DNA from: an uncultured Alphaproteobacteria bacterium
GTDB taxonomy: Bacteria > Pseudomonadota > Alphaproteobacteria > MPNO01 > UBA2964
Reading direction: 5' to 3'
Length of the DNA stretch: 39,592 nucleotides
Assembly (NCBI GenBank): GCA_938048165.1
Contig: CALIBP010000010.1
Coordinates: 1-39,592, forward strand
The position numbers and the translations under genes were made by a program. Below, in pieces: positions 18,456 to 26,229 of this stretch (its first letter is position 1; the number at the start of each line of letters is the position of its first letter). The notes beneath the pieces were generated by a model. That model ran no database searches and was not told where the DNA came from. It saw nothing but the letters and a program-made list of their open reading frames with translations.

Positions 18456-19373
18456 ATGGGACTTTACGCCAACCTGTCCACGAGATTCGACGCCGTTCCC
18501 GCCCCCGCGCGGGCGGCGTTCTGGATCACCATGGCGGGATTTTGTTTTACGGTCTCAATGACGGCGGTGCGAAAAGTTTCGGTCGATATGCATGTTTTCG
18601 AGGCCGTCATGTTCCGCAGCCTGTTCGGAATTGCCTTTATGATGCCTTGGCTGATGCGCAAGGGCTTTTCCGGCATCAGGACCAAGCGGCTCGGCCTGTT
18701 CGCCATCCGTGGCACCGGTGCCTATTTTGTAACCTATTTTTATTTTTCCGCCGCTGCGCTGATCCCGCTCGCCGACCTGACCTCCATCACCTTTACCCGG
18801 CCCATTCTGGGAACCATCGCCGCCATCATCTTTCTGAAAGAGGTCGCAGGCGCGCGGCGATGGTCGGCGATCGCAGTCGGGTTTATTGGTATGCTGATTA
18901 TCGTACGACCAGGGTTCGTCGACGTGAATCTTGGCATTCTGCTGGTCCTGTGCGGCGTGATGTTCCAGACCTGCAATACAATCATCGTCAAAAAGCTGAC
19001 TGAAACCGAACATCCTGACACCATCGTGCTGTATCACACGCTTTTTATTCTGCCGCTCTCCATCATTCCGGCGATCTATGTCTGGCAAACACCAACGCCG
19101 GAGCAATGGGCGTGGTTGGCGGTTATTGGGGCTGCCGGTATCCTGACCCAACGGGCCATGACCCGGGCCTTTGTTGCTGCTGATGCCTCATTCGTTCTTG
19201 CCATGAGCTATCTGCGTCTGCCGATTGCCGCCTTCGTTGGTTTTGCATTCTTTGGCGAGGTTCCGGAAATCTGGGTGTGGGTTGGCGCCAGCGTCATCTG
19301 TGCATCTTCTGCCTATATCGCCCGCCGAGAGTCTGTTCTCGCGCGCGAGAAACAAAAAGAAGAATCCACATGA
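18456..19373 (+). CDS. EamA/DMT-family transporter, first of pair
   Basis: A 305-residue integral membrane protein with about ten hydrophobic segments in two EamA repeats (about 20-150 and 160-290). The ITFTRPILGTIAAIIFLKE stretch at the end of the first repeat is characteristic of the drug/metabolite transporter superfamily. The substrate cannot be told from sequence; such proteins usually export amino acids, metabolites or S-adenosylmethionine-like compounds. Its stop overlaps the start of a paralogue by 4 bp (ATGA), so the two are co-translated and could form a heterodimer. Confidence 0.88.
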   Translation: MGLYANLSTRFDAVPAPARAAFWITMAGFCFTVSMTAVRKVSVDMHVFEAVMFRSLFGIAFMMPWLMRKGFSGIRTKRLGLFAIRGTGAYFVTYFYFSAAALIPLADLTSITFTRPILGTIAAIIFLKEVAGARRWSAIAVGFIGMLIIVRPGFVDVNLGILLVLCGVMFQTCNTIIVKKLTETEHPDTIVLYHTLFILPLSIIPAIYVWQTPTPEQWAWLAVIGAAGILTQRAMTRAFVAADASFVLAMSYLRLPIAAFVGFAFFGEVPEIWVWVGASVICASSAYIARRESVLAREKQKEEST

Positions 19374-20275
19374 GCAGGCTGAATGACGCCATCGATAGCT
19401 GGCCCGCGGTCATTCAATGTACCTTCTGGATTCTGATTTCAGGCACCCTGATGGTGGTGCAGCTTGGCATCGTGCGGATGATTGCCAATGATATCGATGT
19501 CTTTGAAATCGTTTTTTTCCGGGCTTTGTTCAGCTGTCTGTTTATTGCGCCGCTGATTATGAGTAACCCGACAGTGTTATTGCGCCCCAATCGACCGGTG
19601 ATCATGGGGCTTTGCGGCACGCTCGCCTTTGCCGCCGGCGTGTTTTTCTATTTCGCGGCAAAACACATGCCGATTGCCGACATCACGGCAATCCATTTTT
19701 CACGTCCGATCTTCGCCGCTATCCTCGCCGCAATAGTGTTGAAAGAAGTGATCAAGGGGGCGAGAGCCGTCGCCATTCTCGGCGGGTTTATCGGCGCGGC
19801 GATTATCATTCGACCTGGCATGGTGGATTTTAATATCGGTATCTTCTTTGTGCTGGGCGTGGTTTGCGTTCAGACTTGGAATCCGATCAACCGACGCCTG
19901 CTCTCGCAAAGCGAGCACCCGGATACGGTCGCCGTCTGGACGCAGCTGATCGTTCTCCCCTTAGCCATGGTTCCGGCATTCTTTTTCTGGACCACACCAA
20001 CACTGGAACTGCTCGGCTGGATGGCAATGATCGGGCTGCTGGAGATGTTGAACCAGCGCGTTCTCGCCCGTGCCTATGTCCAGGGCGAAACCGTTGTCGT
20101 GCTGGCCCTGCATTATACCCGCCTGCCACTGGCCGCCATCGTCGGCTATCTGATGTTTGGCGAAGTCGCTGAAATCTGGATTTGGGTCGGTGGTGCCGTC
20201 ATCGCCTGCGCCGCGCTCTATCTCGCGCAGCATGAGAGACGGGCGGAAATGAGCAAGGCAGCTCAGAACCCCTGA
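19370..20275 (+). CDS. EamA/DMT-family transporter, second of pair
   Basis: A 301-residue paralogue of the preceding gene with the same ten-helix plan; ADITAIHFSRPIFAAILAAI aligns with its neighbour's repeat-end segment. I start it at the ATG overlapping the previous stop (MSRLNDAIDSW). An upstream in-frame start at 19277 would lie inside the preceding gene. The tandem arrangement suggests gene duplication and possible pairing as a heterodimeric transporter. The substrate is unknown. A hairpin 38 bp past the stop may end the transcript. Confidence 0.88.
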   Translation: MSRLNDAIDSWPAVIQCTFWILISGTLMVVQLGIVRMIANDIDVFEIVFFRALFSCLFIAPLIMSNPTVLLRPNRPVIMGLCGTLAFAAGVFFYFAAKHMPIADITAIHFSRPIFAAILAAIVLKEVIKGARAVAILGGFIGAAIIIRPGMVDFNIGIFFVLGVVCVQTWNPINRRLLSQSEHPDTVAVWTQLIVLPLAMVPAFFFWTTPTLELLGWMAMIGLLEMLNQRVLARAYVQGETVVVLALHYTRLPLAAIVGYLMFGEVAEIWIWVGGAVIACAALYLAQHERRAEMSKAAQNP

Positions 20276-20312
20276 CAAAGCAGATCCTGAAATGACCAAT
20301 ATGACCCCTCAT

Positions 20313-20348
20313 TGGGACATATTTGAGTCAAATACGGGAAATATCCCA
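20313..20348 (+). terminator. Imperfect hairpin after the EamA pair
   Basis: TGGG-ac-ATATTT pairs with AAATAT-CCCA (10 bp with a 2-nt bulge and a 14-nt loop). There is no clear T-run, so termination is only a possibility. Confidence 0.3.
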
Positions 20349-20406
20349 CATAATTTAACTGGCGCTTTTCTGGTCAAAATTCAAAGACATAATATTTCGT
20401 GTTGGT

Positions 20407-20438
20407 TTTGATAACTCGCATAACAATCGGTTATCAAA
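20407..20438. promoter_or_regulatory. 9-bp perfect inverted repeat upstream of small secreted protein gene
   Basis: TTTGATAAC (20407-20415) and GTTATCAAA (20430-20438) flank 14 bp. It lies 36-67 bp before the ATG at 20474, a position that fits an operator for a dimeric repressor or a leader hairpin. Confidence 0.45.
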
Positions 20439-20473
20439 GTTTGGGGTTAGCAAACAAAAAGGGGGATTGCATC

Positions 20474-20683
20474 ATGCAATCAATAATCAGAACAGCGGCA
20501 TTACTTCTTGGCGTTATTGCACTTACCAGTTTCGGTAGCGCAAGCCTGCCGTCAGTCGCATCGGCCGCCGATATCACCAAGAGCTGCGGCGGCGTAAACC
20601 AGAAAAAATGCTCGACATCAAAATACGAGCCTCGACGGGCTCACACCGATGGAGTTTACAACCCGGTCCCAACAGGACCATAA
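20474..20683 (+). CDS. Small secreted protein with a Cys-pair motif
   Basis: A 69-residue predicted exported protein. The signal peptide runs to about SVASA, and the mature part is only about 37 residues, starting ADITKSCGGVNQKKC. The CGG-x-x-Q-x-x-C pattern resembles the N-terminal Cys motif of some larger secreted proteins, so this may be a stand-alone version or a truncated one. I use the ATG at 20474, preceded by a GGGGG stretch; the frame is open to 20399 but the extension lacks a signal-like start. It has no operon partner. The function is unknown. Confidence 0.6.
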   Translation: MQSIIRTAALLLGVIALTSFGSASLPSVASAADITKSCGGVNQKKCSTSKYEPRRAHTDGVYNPVPTGP

Positions 20684-21144
20684 CCAGAACAGATTCTGCT
20701 CATAATCGAGGACAATCAGGGGGCAAGGTCAGCGTCGTCTCAGAAGCTATAGATGACTTCCGAGAAGCCAATTCGGCTTTGAGAGATACCTAGTAGGACT
20801 AAATTTAAGTAAAACTGCAGCATCCGCGGGAGATTGTTTAAACCAAGCAATCACCCTTTAAATAGCCTACAGAGCTTCTCCATACTCTTATTGCATATCC
20901 CGACCAGGGGCGCCCAAAAGGACCCACTAGAGCGTCATGAGCCTTTTCAGCATGAACTCTTTAAAACCCAGGAAATGACCCTTTTCTCTGGCACTTGATT
21001 AAAAGTTAAAATTTTTGTTTTGGGCGAGAATTAGGGTTTGTTCCAGCGCCATTGCGCCCCCGCCTGGTGTTGAAACGCTTAAGACGCTTTTTTTGTCTTT
21101 CGATACGCCTTTGTTCATCGCGAATTGTATTAAACTCCTGTTGA
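20684..21144. other. Gene-poor stretch after the secreted protein
   Basis: I see no convincing gene in these 460 bases. The stretch is more AT-rich than the core genes. A 38-codon minus-strand ORF (start 21118) contains a plausible SD but no recognisable features. It probably forms the edge of the accessory patch. Confidence 0.5.
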
Positions 21145-21378
21145 TTAAGCCGGGCGAATATCAATTACTCGGTCCTCCCGGAATGTTTTGAAGGTACTCC
21201 CTTGGTATGCACCAATATATCGTTTGCCGTTAGAGCCACTCCCGACCCCATAGAGCCGTACAATTCGTTGCTCCGTGACAACGCCATCAGCATCTGCATA
21301 GTCCAATAACACCACCGACTGTTCATCGACAGAGTACTCTTGCCATTCAATTGCGAAGTCACCAATCGAGGGGGCAGG
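21145..21378 (-). pseudogene. Orphan C-terminal fragment resembling a WYL-type domain
   Basis: Directly after the stop of the TPR/P-loop gene, a 77-codon open stretch on the minus strand reads PAPSIGDFAIEWQEYSV and ends GSTFKTFREDRVIDIRPA before TAA at 21145-21147. It has no ATG, GTG or TTG start in a sensible place. The pattern of hydrophobic strands, RYIGAY, then a TFR-x-DR-I ending resembles the C-terminus of WYL-domain proteins, which bind nucleic acid or nucleotides in regulators and in some exonuclease fusions. I read it as the remaining tail of a gene cut by insertion of the neighbouring low-GC gene. An overlapping frame is longer with a start, but its protein looks random. Confidence 0.5.
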
Positions 21379-22701
21379 TCAGTTGTTGACAAAAGCATAC
21401 GTATTTTTATTGCGCATTTCCTCGAATATATAGCATTTGTTTTTCTCGATAATCAGACTATTTCCTGTGGGTTGTAAGGAACTAATTTCCTCAAGCCAGG
21501 AGTAATAAATTGACGAGTGGGCTTGCTTTGCAAGTTTCGGGGGCAGTTCGAATAAATTGTGTCTAATATTAAGTTGGGAGAGACATCTCTTCTCATATCT
21601 TTTTTGATTTTCATCAAATTCAAAGAATAGTGTGGTCACATATATATCGCTGAAATTCTCCAAGAAGGTGTCATTTAAGAATAGATTAATTATCATTCTG
21701 TTTGCCGTATTTGATAAAAGATCTAGATCGCCTCTAGGCGAGCGATCTGACTGATGACTGCTTTGTGTTTTAAGTGCATCAGATATATAAAAATGTTGTT
21801 TTATTAAGTCCCTTAGGTCGACATGCAATATGACTTCTTTTTGGAGGCACCCTGATTCTTTTAGTTGTGGGATTTGGTGGGTGCTATATATATTTTTCGA
21901 TGGATCATCGAGGTTTGTGCTCCAGTCATCAATTGAAATTTCTGGTCTGTCGAAGAACTGTTTCAAGTGACTGGTTGGAAGCCCTTCTATCGGCTCCCTC
22001 CCTTGTGCAAAGAAAACTTCTAGATGTTTTTCTGAAAATGCTTTTAATAGTGTACTTTTCCCTGAACCGGAGCATCCAGCAAGAATAAAAAGAGTTTTGT
22101 CAGGTGTAATTTGATCTTCGGATGACTTCCTGGGCTCGGATGTTCTCCAGGTAGATTGGGTTGCTTGGAAAAAATTTTTCTCAAATTGTTTTCGGTATTT
22201 CTCTGATTCGTTTGATGCGTCTAGCTGGGTGTAGTCGTTTGAGATCCGCTCGAGCCAATACCATCGATTCCCCAGGCCGTTTTGGAGTGCAATTTGGCAT
22301 AGATTAATCGATCCTTTTGGCTTGTCTGCTTGCCTATAGGTGTTGGACCCAAGAATAATCATGTCGATATCATAGGGCATTTCCCCTAATCCTCGATTGA
22401 CAACTACCACTGCTTCGTCAAGTCGCTTGAGCTTGGTTAGATCTTGAACAGCTCGTATGTATCCAGTTAGTTTGTCTGGATGATGAGTGATTAAGAGTTC
22501 AGAATATTCAAGAGATTTTTCTCGATCTCCAGATGCACGGTAGACATCAGTTGCAATGGTGAGGAGATTGATCTGATTAGGGATCTTCTCTAGACCTGCC
22601 TGGATTTTTGTTTGTGCTTCTTGAAACTGTTTAAGCGCAACTAGATCTTGTGCTGCACGTCCATATCCATTTGAAAGCGGGGGTTTGTCGGGTGTCTTCA
22701 T
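21379..22701 (-). CDS. TPR-repeat protein with C-terminal P-loop domain, low-GC
   Basis: A 440-residue protein in two parts. Residues 13-145 contain two units of about 68 residues of TPR-like helices; the first opens YGRAAQDLVALKQFQEAQ and the second YIRAVQDLTKLKRLDEA. Residues 200-440 begin with a strand and Walker A motif, FILAGCSGSGKSTLL (Lys215), as in kinase or sulfotransferase-like P-loop proteins; no clear Walker B or acceptor motif could be assigned. There is no signal peptide. Base composition is clearly more AT-rich than the neighbours, pointing to transfer. The repeat type reminds me of proteins in marine cyanobacteria and other marine bacteria, which is recollection only. The N-terminus starts near a repeat boundary, so an ancestor may have had more repeats. 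Confidence 0.7.
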   Translation of the reverse strand: MKTPDKPPLSNGYGRAAQDLVALKQFQEAQTKIQAGLEKIPNQINLLTIATDVYRASGDREKSLEYSELLITHHPDKLTGYIRAVQDLTKLKRLDEAVVVVNRGLGEMPYDIDMIILGSNTYRQADKPKGSINLCQIALQNGLGNRWYWLERISNDYTQLDASNESEKYRKQFEKNFFQATQSTWRTSEPRKSSEDQITPDKTLFILAGCSGSGKSTLLKAFSEKHLEVFFAQGREPIEGLPTSHLKQFFDRPEISIDDWSTNLDDPSKNIYSTHQIPQLKESGCLQKEVILHVDLRDLIKQHFYISDALKTQSSHQSDRSPRGDLDLLSNTANRMIINLFLNDTFLENFSDIYVTTLFFEFDENQKRYEKRCLSQLNIRHNLFELPPKLAKQAHSSIYYSWLEEISSLQPTGNSLIIEKNKCYIFEEMRNKNTYAFVNN

Positions 22702-22852
22702 GACGAAACGTTTTTTCCGTGGAACCCCAATAAGCCTTTAATCATAACCTAAATATCGCATCGAGCGGAAGGTCGCCGCTATGGCTGGCGGGCCGTAGCG
22801 CAGGGCTTGAACGTTAGGGGCGTCCGGCTAGTTCTTTGATCAGGGCAGCAGC

Positions 22853-23260
22853 CTACTTACGCATCTCGGTATCTGAGACGTCCTCCGCCCCCATGAAGAC
22901 GACTAAAATCTGCACAGTACCCCCGCCAACAACGCGGCCGTTGTGATATCGGTCCATCGCCTCAAGAAACGTATCTCCTGCACGATACCGCTTCACCGTC
23001 CCTCCGCCGTAATCGACCTCTAATTCGCCGCCGAGCACGCGGTCATAGAGCGGCACATCGTGCCGGTACCATCCAGTCTCCTGCCCGGGGACCATAGTAA
23101 GGATGTAGGACCGGATACGCGCCGTACCCGCAGGATACCGGACCGCCGCACCGACTGTATCTGTACGCGCATATAGAATCGTCTCTGTCAGGGGGACTGC
23201 AGACGGCGTAGCGCAGCCTGCCAGCGAGCAGAGTAGGGCAGCGGTGATGAGGAGGTTTAT
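22853..23260 (-). pseudogene. Cupin-domain lipoprotein lacking a standard start codon
   Basis: Read in one frame, 135 codons give INLLITAALLCSLAGCATPS, a good lipoprotein signal with lipobox LAGC, then a cupin barrel. The barrel includes GWYRHDVPLYDRVLGGELEV and AGDTFLEAMDRYHNGRV, and the stop is TAA at 22853. The first codon of the signal region is ATA (23258-23260), where ATG would be expected. The only standard start in frame is an internal ATG at 23095, which would delete the signal and part of the barrel (80 aa). So either an ATG mutated to ATA, or translation starts at a non-standard codon. Cupins bind metals or small ligands; the substrate is unknown. Confidence 0.6.
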
Positions 23261-23299
23261 CGACCACGACGAGGGTAACGACGAGCCGCTCTGATGTTA

Positions 23300-23401
23300 C
23301 CGCGATCTTACCGTGACCTTACCGCAATCTTGTTGCGATCTTGGTGTGCCCCTTGCCGTAATCTTGCCGTCCTGCATTAGGGTAACCTTGGGGTAATCTT
23401 G
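23300..23401. repeat. Degenerate 11-bp tandem repeat array
   Basis: About nine units of 11-12 bp follow one another: CCGCGATCTTA, CCGTGACCTTA, CCGCAATCTTG, TTGCGATCTTG, then GTGTGCCCCTTG, CCGTAATCTTG, CCGTCCTGCATT, AGGGTAACCTTG and GGGTAATCTTG. The common element is roughly CCGYRATCTTR. No coding sense is apparent on either strand. It lies just upstream of the cupin gene. Confidence 0.75.
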
Positions 23402-23758
23402 TGGTGTTCGCCCGCTTCTAAAACGAAACGCAACCCCGTTTTGTAAAGTCTGTCGCTAGGAAAGCCTTGGGGTCGCGCGTTACCCGTTCCGAATAGAGCC
23501 GGGAAAGACCCGCAGTCTACGGCGTACAGAGTGATGCAAAAATGACAGCATATTGCTCGGCGCGATGCGAAGGAGTCTGTTTATGAGGCGAAATTGCCGA
23601 AAATGGCTTCGCCGTAGTCCGTATGTAGTTCTCATGGCAGATTTGGGATTTAAAATAATCAGTATTCCAATAACTTAACGCAATTATATCTATATCACTC
23701 TGTTAAGACGCCCCGATCAAACTGGCCAGCTGAATTCTATAACAGTGTATTGTAGTCC
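23402..23758. other. Non-coding stretch before the HTH-PAS gene
   Basis: No gene is visible. It contains a small dyad AAAACG/CGTTTT (23420-23442) and, in an AT-rich segment near the HTH gene, an inverted repeat CTTAAC (23674-23679)/GTTAAG (23702-23707) that could be a regulator site. Confidence 0.5.
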
Positions 23759-24421
23759 ATGATCTATATTATGACGGCGCTGGAAGCCGCCGAATTTCTT
23801 CGAATTAAGACCGACACGCTATATACGCTGATCGAGAAAGACGATCTGCCAGCCAGCAAGCTCGGCAACCAGTGGCGTTTTGTTCAGGAGGATCTCGTTT
23901 AGTGGCTGCGATCAAACACCAAATCCGCTCAGGCCAAACGGCCAGAAAAAATTTACAGCGAGCGCGACGCAATGGTCGAGATTTACCAGAAGTTTCTCGA
24001 CGCGACCTTTGATGCGGTGTTTTTGACACGCGACAGGATGATCATCGAATGCAACGACATTACCCTTGATCTCTATGGCTATAGGAGAGACGAGCTAGTC
24101 AACCAGCCGACGCAAAAATTAATGGCGCCGGAATTTCACGCCGCCGGCGCCTAGTCATCGACGACGGACAGAACCGGCTTATTGCAAACCGTGTGTCTTA
24201 AGGCAGACGGGACGGCCTTTCCGGTCGAAATCTCTGTCAAAACCGTATTCTATAATGAGCCGGGCCATCCGGAACAGCGCTGCCTGCGCATAACCACTGT
24301 CCGGAATATTGCGGATTTTGGCCAACACTGCTTGACCGACCCTGTGAGAGAAGTACTGCAAAACTATAAGGTTCAATCCCTGCAACCAGGTGTCGCCAGC
24401 GATATACGCCCGAAACGTTAG
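23759..24421 (+). pseudogene. Excisionase-type HTH plus PAS protein, interrupted by two in-frame TAG codons
   Basis: From ATG 23759 one frame stays open for 220 codons except for TAG at 23900-23902 (codon 48) and TAG at 24152-24154 (codon 132); it ends at a third TAG at 24419. Residues 4-50 form an excisionase/MerR-like HTH (MTALEAAEFLRIKTDTLYTL, then LPASKLGNQWRFVQEDLV). The first TAG falls where related proteins have E or another residue before WL. Residues 70-185 form one PAS domain: FDAVFLTRDRMIIECND and YGYRRDELVNQ precede the second TAG, CLKADGTAFPVEIS and TTVRNIAD follow it. Nothing is frameshifted. It is most simply a recently inactivated signalling regulator. Confidence 0.75.
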
Positions 24422-24560
24422 GGTTCACCGCAAAAAACCACTGAAATCGCCAGCCTGGGCAAAACAGGATGGCGTCATGCCCTTGGCAGCGGTCTGAAAA
24501 TTGGGTACGCCTTGTATCACTGATAATAAGCGCCATAGCGCCAGGATACGAGGAAACATC

Positions 24561-25550
24561 ATGACACCACTCAAGCTTAGTATTGCATCCACGGATTACG
24601 ATCATTTTCGCGATCTCCGCACCGGCGAAGTGCGCGCCCAGGGCATTGACCACACCTGGTCTACCCTGCGGCATCATGAGGTTTTTGCGCGCTTCACCGC
24701 CAGCCGCGACTGGGATGTCGCCGAGCTGAGCTTTGCCAAATTCATGGCCCAGGTTACCCGCGACGACGCCGACATCATCGGCCTGCCTGTGGTTTGCTCA
24801 CGGCTGTTCCGCTTCTCGTCCTTTTATGTTAACAAAAACGCCGGGATCAAAACCGTTGAGGACCTCAAGGGCAAACGTATTGGATCACCGGAATGGGCCC
24901 ATTCCGCTGCGGTCTATATGCGCGGCTGGATGCATAATGATTGCGGCGTCAAATTGCAGGACGTCCATTGGTATCAGGCAGGCGCGAACGCGCCGGGCCG
25001 GGTTGAGAAGGTCGAACTGACCCTGCCGGACGGTGTTGAGCTGACACGTGTTTCCGACAAGTCTCTTTCTGAACTGCTCGCCGCCGGTGAGATTGATTGT
25101 GCGATTATTGCGCGACCGCCAACCTGCTTCCTCGAAGGCCACCCAGATGTCGTGCGGCTGTTCCCCGACTATCTCGAGATGGAAAAGGATTATTACGCCA
25201 AGACCAAGGTCTGGCCGATCATGCATATCATGGTGATGCAAAACAAAGTTCTCGAAGAGAATCCCTGGGTGGCCCGCAATCTGCTCAACGCCTTCAACGA
25301 GTCCAAGGATAATAGTGTTGAGCGTCTGCTCGATCCCGCCGTATCCCGCTACCCGCTGGCCTGGGTACCGACCTATGCGCGTGAGATGCAGGCCATGTTT
25401 GGCGATGATCCCTATCCATTTGGTATCGAAGAAAACCGCGCGACCTGGGAACAGATGCTGCTTTATACCTATCAGCAAGGTATCGCCCACAAACATGTAA
25501 CGCCGGAAGATATTTTCCCGCAGGGGATCATGACCGACGTGGTGGTTTAA
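24561..25550 (+). CDS. 4,5-dihydroxyphthalate decarboxylase-like / NMT1-type binding-fold protein
   Basis: A 329-residue protein of the family annotated as 4,5-dihydroxyphthalate decarboxylase (Pht5), which shares the fold of ABC substrate-binding proteins. Recognisable parts are LKLSIASTDYDHFRDL at the N-terminus, VCSRLFRFSSFYVNKNAGI, and GKRIGSPEWAHSAAVYMRGW. No signal peptide is present, so it is probably cytoplasmic and an enzyme rather than a transport protein. The ATG at 24561 has GAGGA upstream; 20 codons of open frame before it are ignored. A GST gene follows by 13 bp, so the two are co-transcribed. The true substrate is unknown; decarboxylation of an aromatic acid is inference from the family. 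Confidence 0.8.
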   Translation: MTPLKLSIASTDYDHFRDLRTGEVRAQGIDHTWSTLRHHEVFARFTASRDWDVAELSFAKFMAQVTRDDADIIGLPVVCSRLFRFSSFYVNKNAGIKTVEDLKGKRIGSPEWAHSAAVYMRGWMHNDCGVKLQDVHWYQAGANAPGRVEKVELTLPDGVELTRVSDKSLSELLAAGEIDCAIIARPPTCFLEGHPDVVRLFPDYLEMEKDYYAKTKVWPIMHIMVMQNKVLEENPWVARNLLNAFNESKDNSVERLLDPAVSRYPLAWVPTYAREMQAMFGDDPYPFGIEENRATWEQMLLYTYQQGIAHKHVTPEDIFPQGIMTDVVV

Positions 25551-25563
25551 CGGGACTATAATA

Positions 25564-26223
25564 ATGGCGCGCGAGCTCTATTTCATTTCCGGCTCGCCGC
25601 CCTGCTGGTCGGTGATGCTGGCGCTCGAAGTAAAAGGTCTCGCCTATACACCAAGACGGCTCGATAACGCCAAGCGTGAGCAAAAGAGTGCGGAATATCT
25701 CGCGATCAACCCGCGCGGTCAGGTGCCAGTGCTGGTTGAGGGCGATGTCACTATCTGCGAAACCCTCGCCATCCTGTCTTATCTGGAGGCCGCCACACCG
25801 ACGCCTGCTTTATTTGGCAGCCTACCGGTTGAGACCGCCAGAATCTGGCAAGCCATTTTTGACTGCGATGGCAATCTTCGCGAGCCGGTCGGACAAATCT
25901 CGCGCCCGTCGTTTCGTGGCAAGGCGATCGAGGCTGCGGAGCAAATCAAGGAAGCCGCTGAAACCGTACGCGATGAGCTGGCGCTGTATGAAACAGCCCT
26001 TTCGGAAAATGAATGGCTCGCGGGGAACAGTTTGAGCGCCGCCGACCTGATTGTATTCCCCGTCATCATGCAGCTGCTGCGCGCTGTCGGCCGCGAGGAT
26101 GCAGCACCGTTAGAGCTCGCGATATATCCCCTGGCGGATCACTTTCTTAATCTCGCTAGCTGGGTTAGCCGGATCGAAGCCCTGCCCGGCTATGACAACG
26201 CTTACCCGCCGCACTGGAAATAA
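25564..26223 (+). CDS. Glutathione S-transferase family protein
   Basis: A 219-residue GST. The thioredoxin-like N-terminus starts YFISGSPPCWSVMLALEVKG with a Ser/Cys-containing active-site region, has the cis-Pro element in GQVPVLVEGD, and the glutathione-contacting CETLAILSYLE. An all-helical C-terminal domain follows, including WLAGNSLSAADLIVFPV. It lies 13 bp after the decarboxylase-like gene, suggesting a glutathione-dependent step, isomerisation or detoxification in the same pathway. Its stop is only 6 bp from the stop of the converging MmgE/PrpD gene. Confidence 0.9.
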   Translation: MARELYFISGSPPCWSVMLALEVKGLAYTPRRLDNAKREQKSAEYLAINPRGQVPVLVEGDVTICETLAILSYLEAATPTPALFGSLPVETARIWQAIFDCDGNLREPVGQISRPSFRGKAIEAAEQIKEAAETVRDELALYETALSENEWLAGNSLSAADLIVFPVIMQLLRAVGREDAAPLELAIYPLADHFLNLASWVSRIEALPGYDNAYPPHWK

Positions 26224-26229
26224 CCGTCG

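Noticed and set aside
21082-21118. Sequence around AAGACGCTTTTTTT as a terminator
   Set aside because: There is a T-run but no stem of useful length; only the short palindrome CTTAAG.
21165-21398. 77-aa minus-strand ORF after the TPR/P-loop gene
   Set aside because: It has a start codon, but its protein looks random; the neighbouring frame carries the WYL-like fragment.
23043-23267. 74-aa minus-strand ORF upstream of the cupin domain
   Set aside because: It is the wrong frame of the same DNA; the correct frame gives the lipoprotein signal joined to the cupin.
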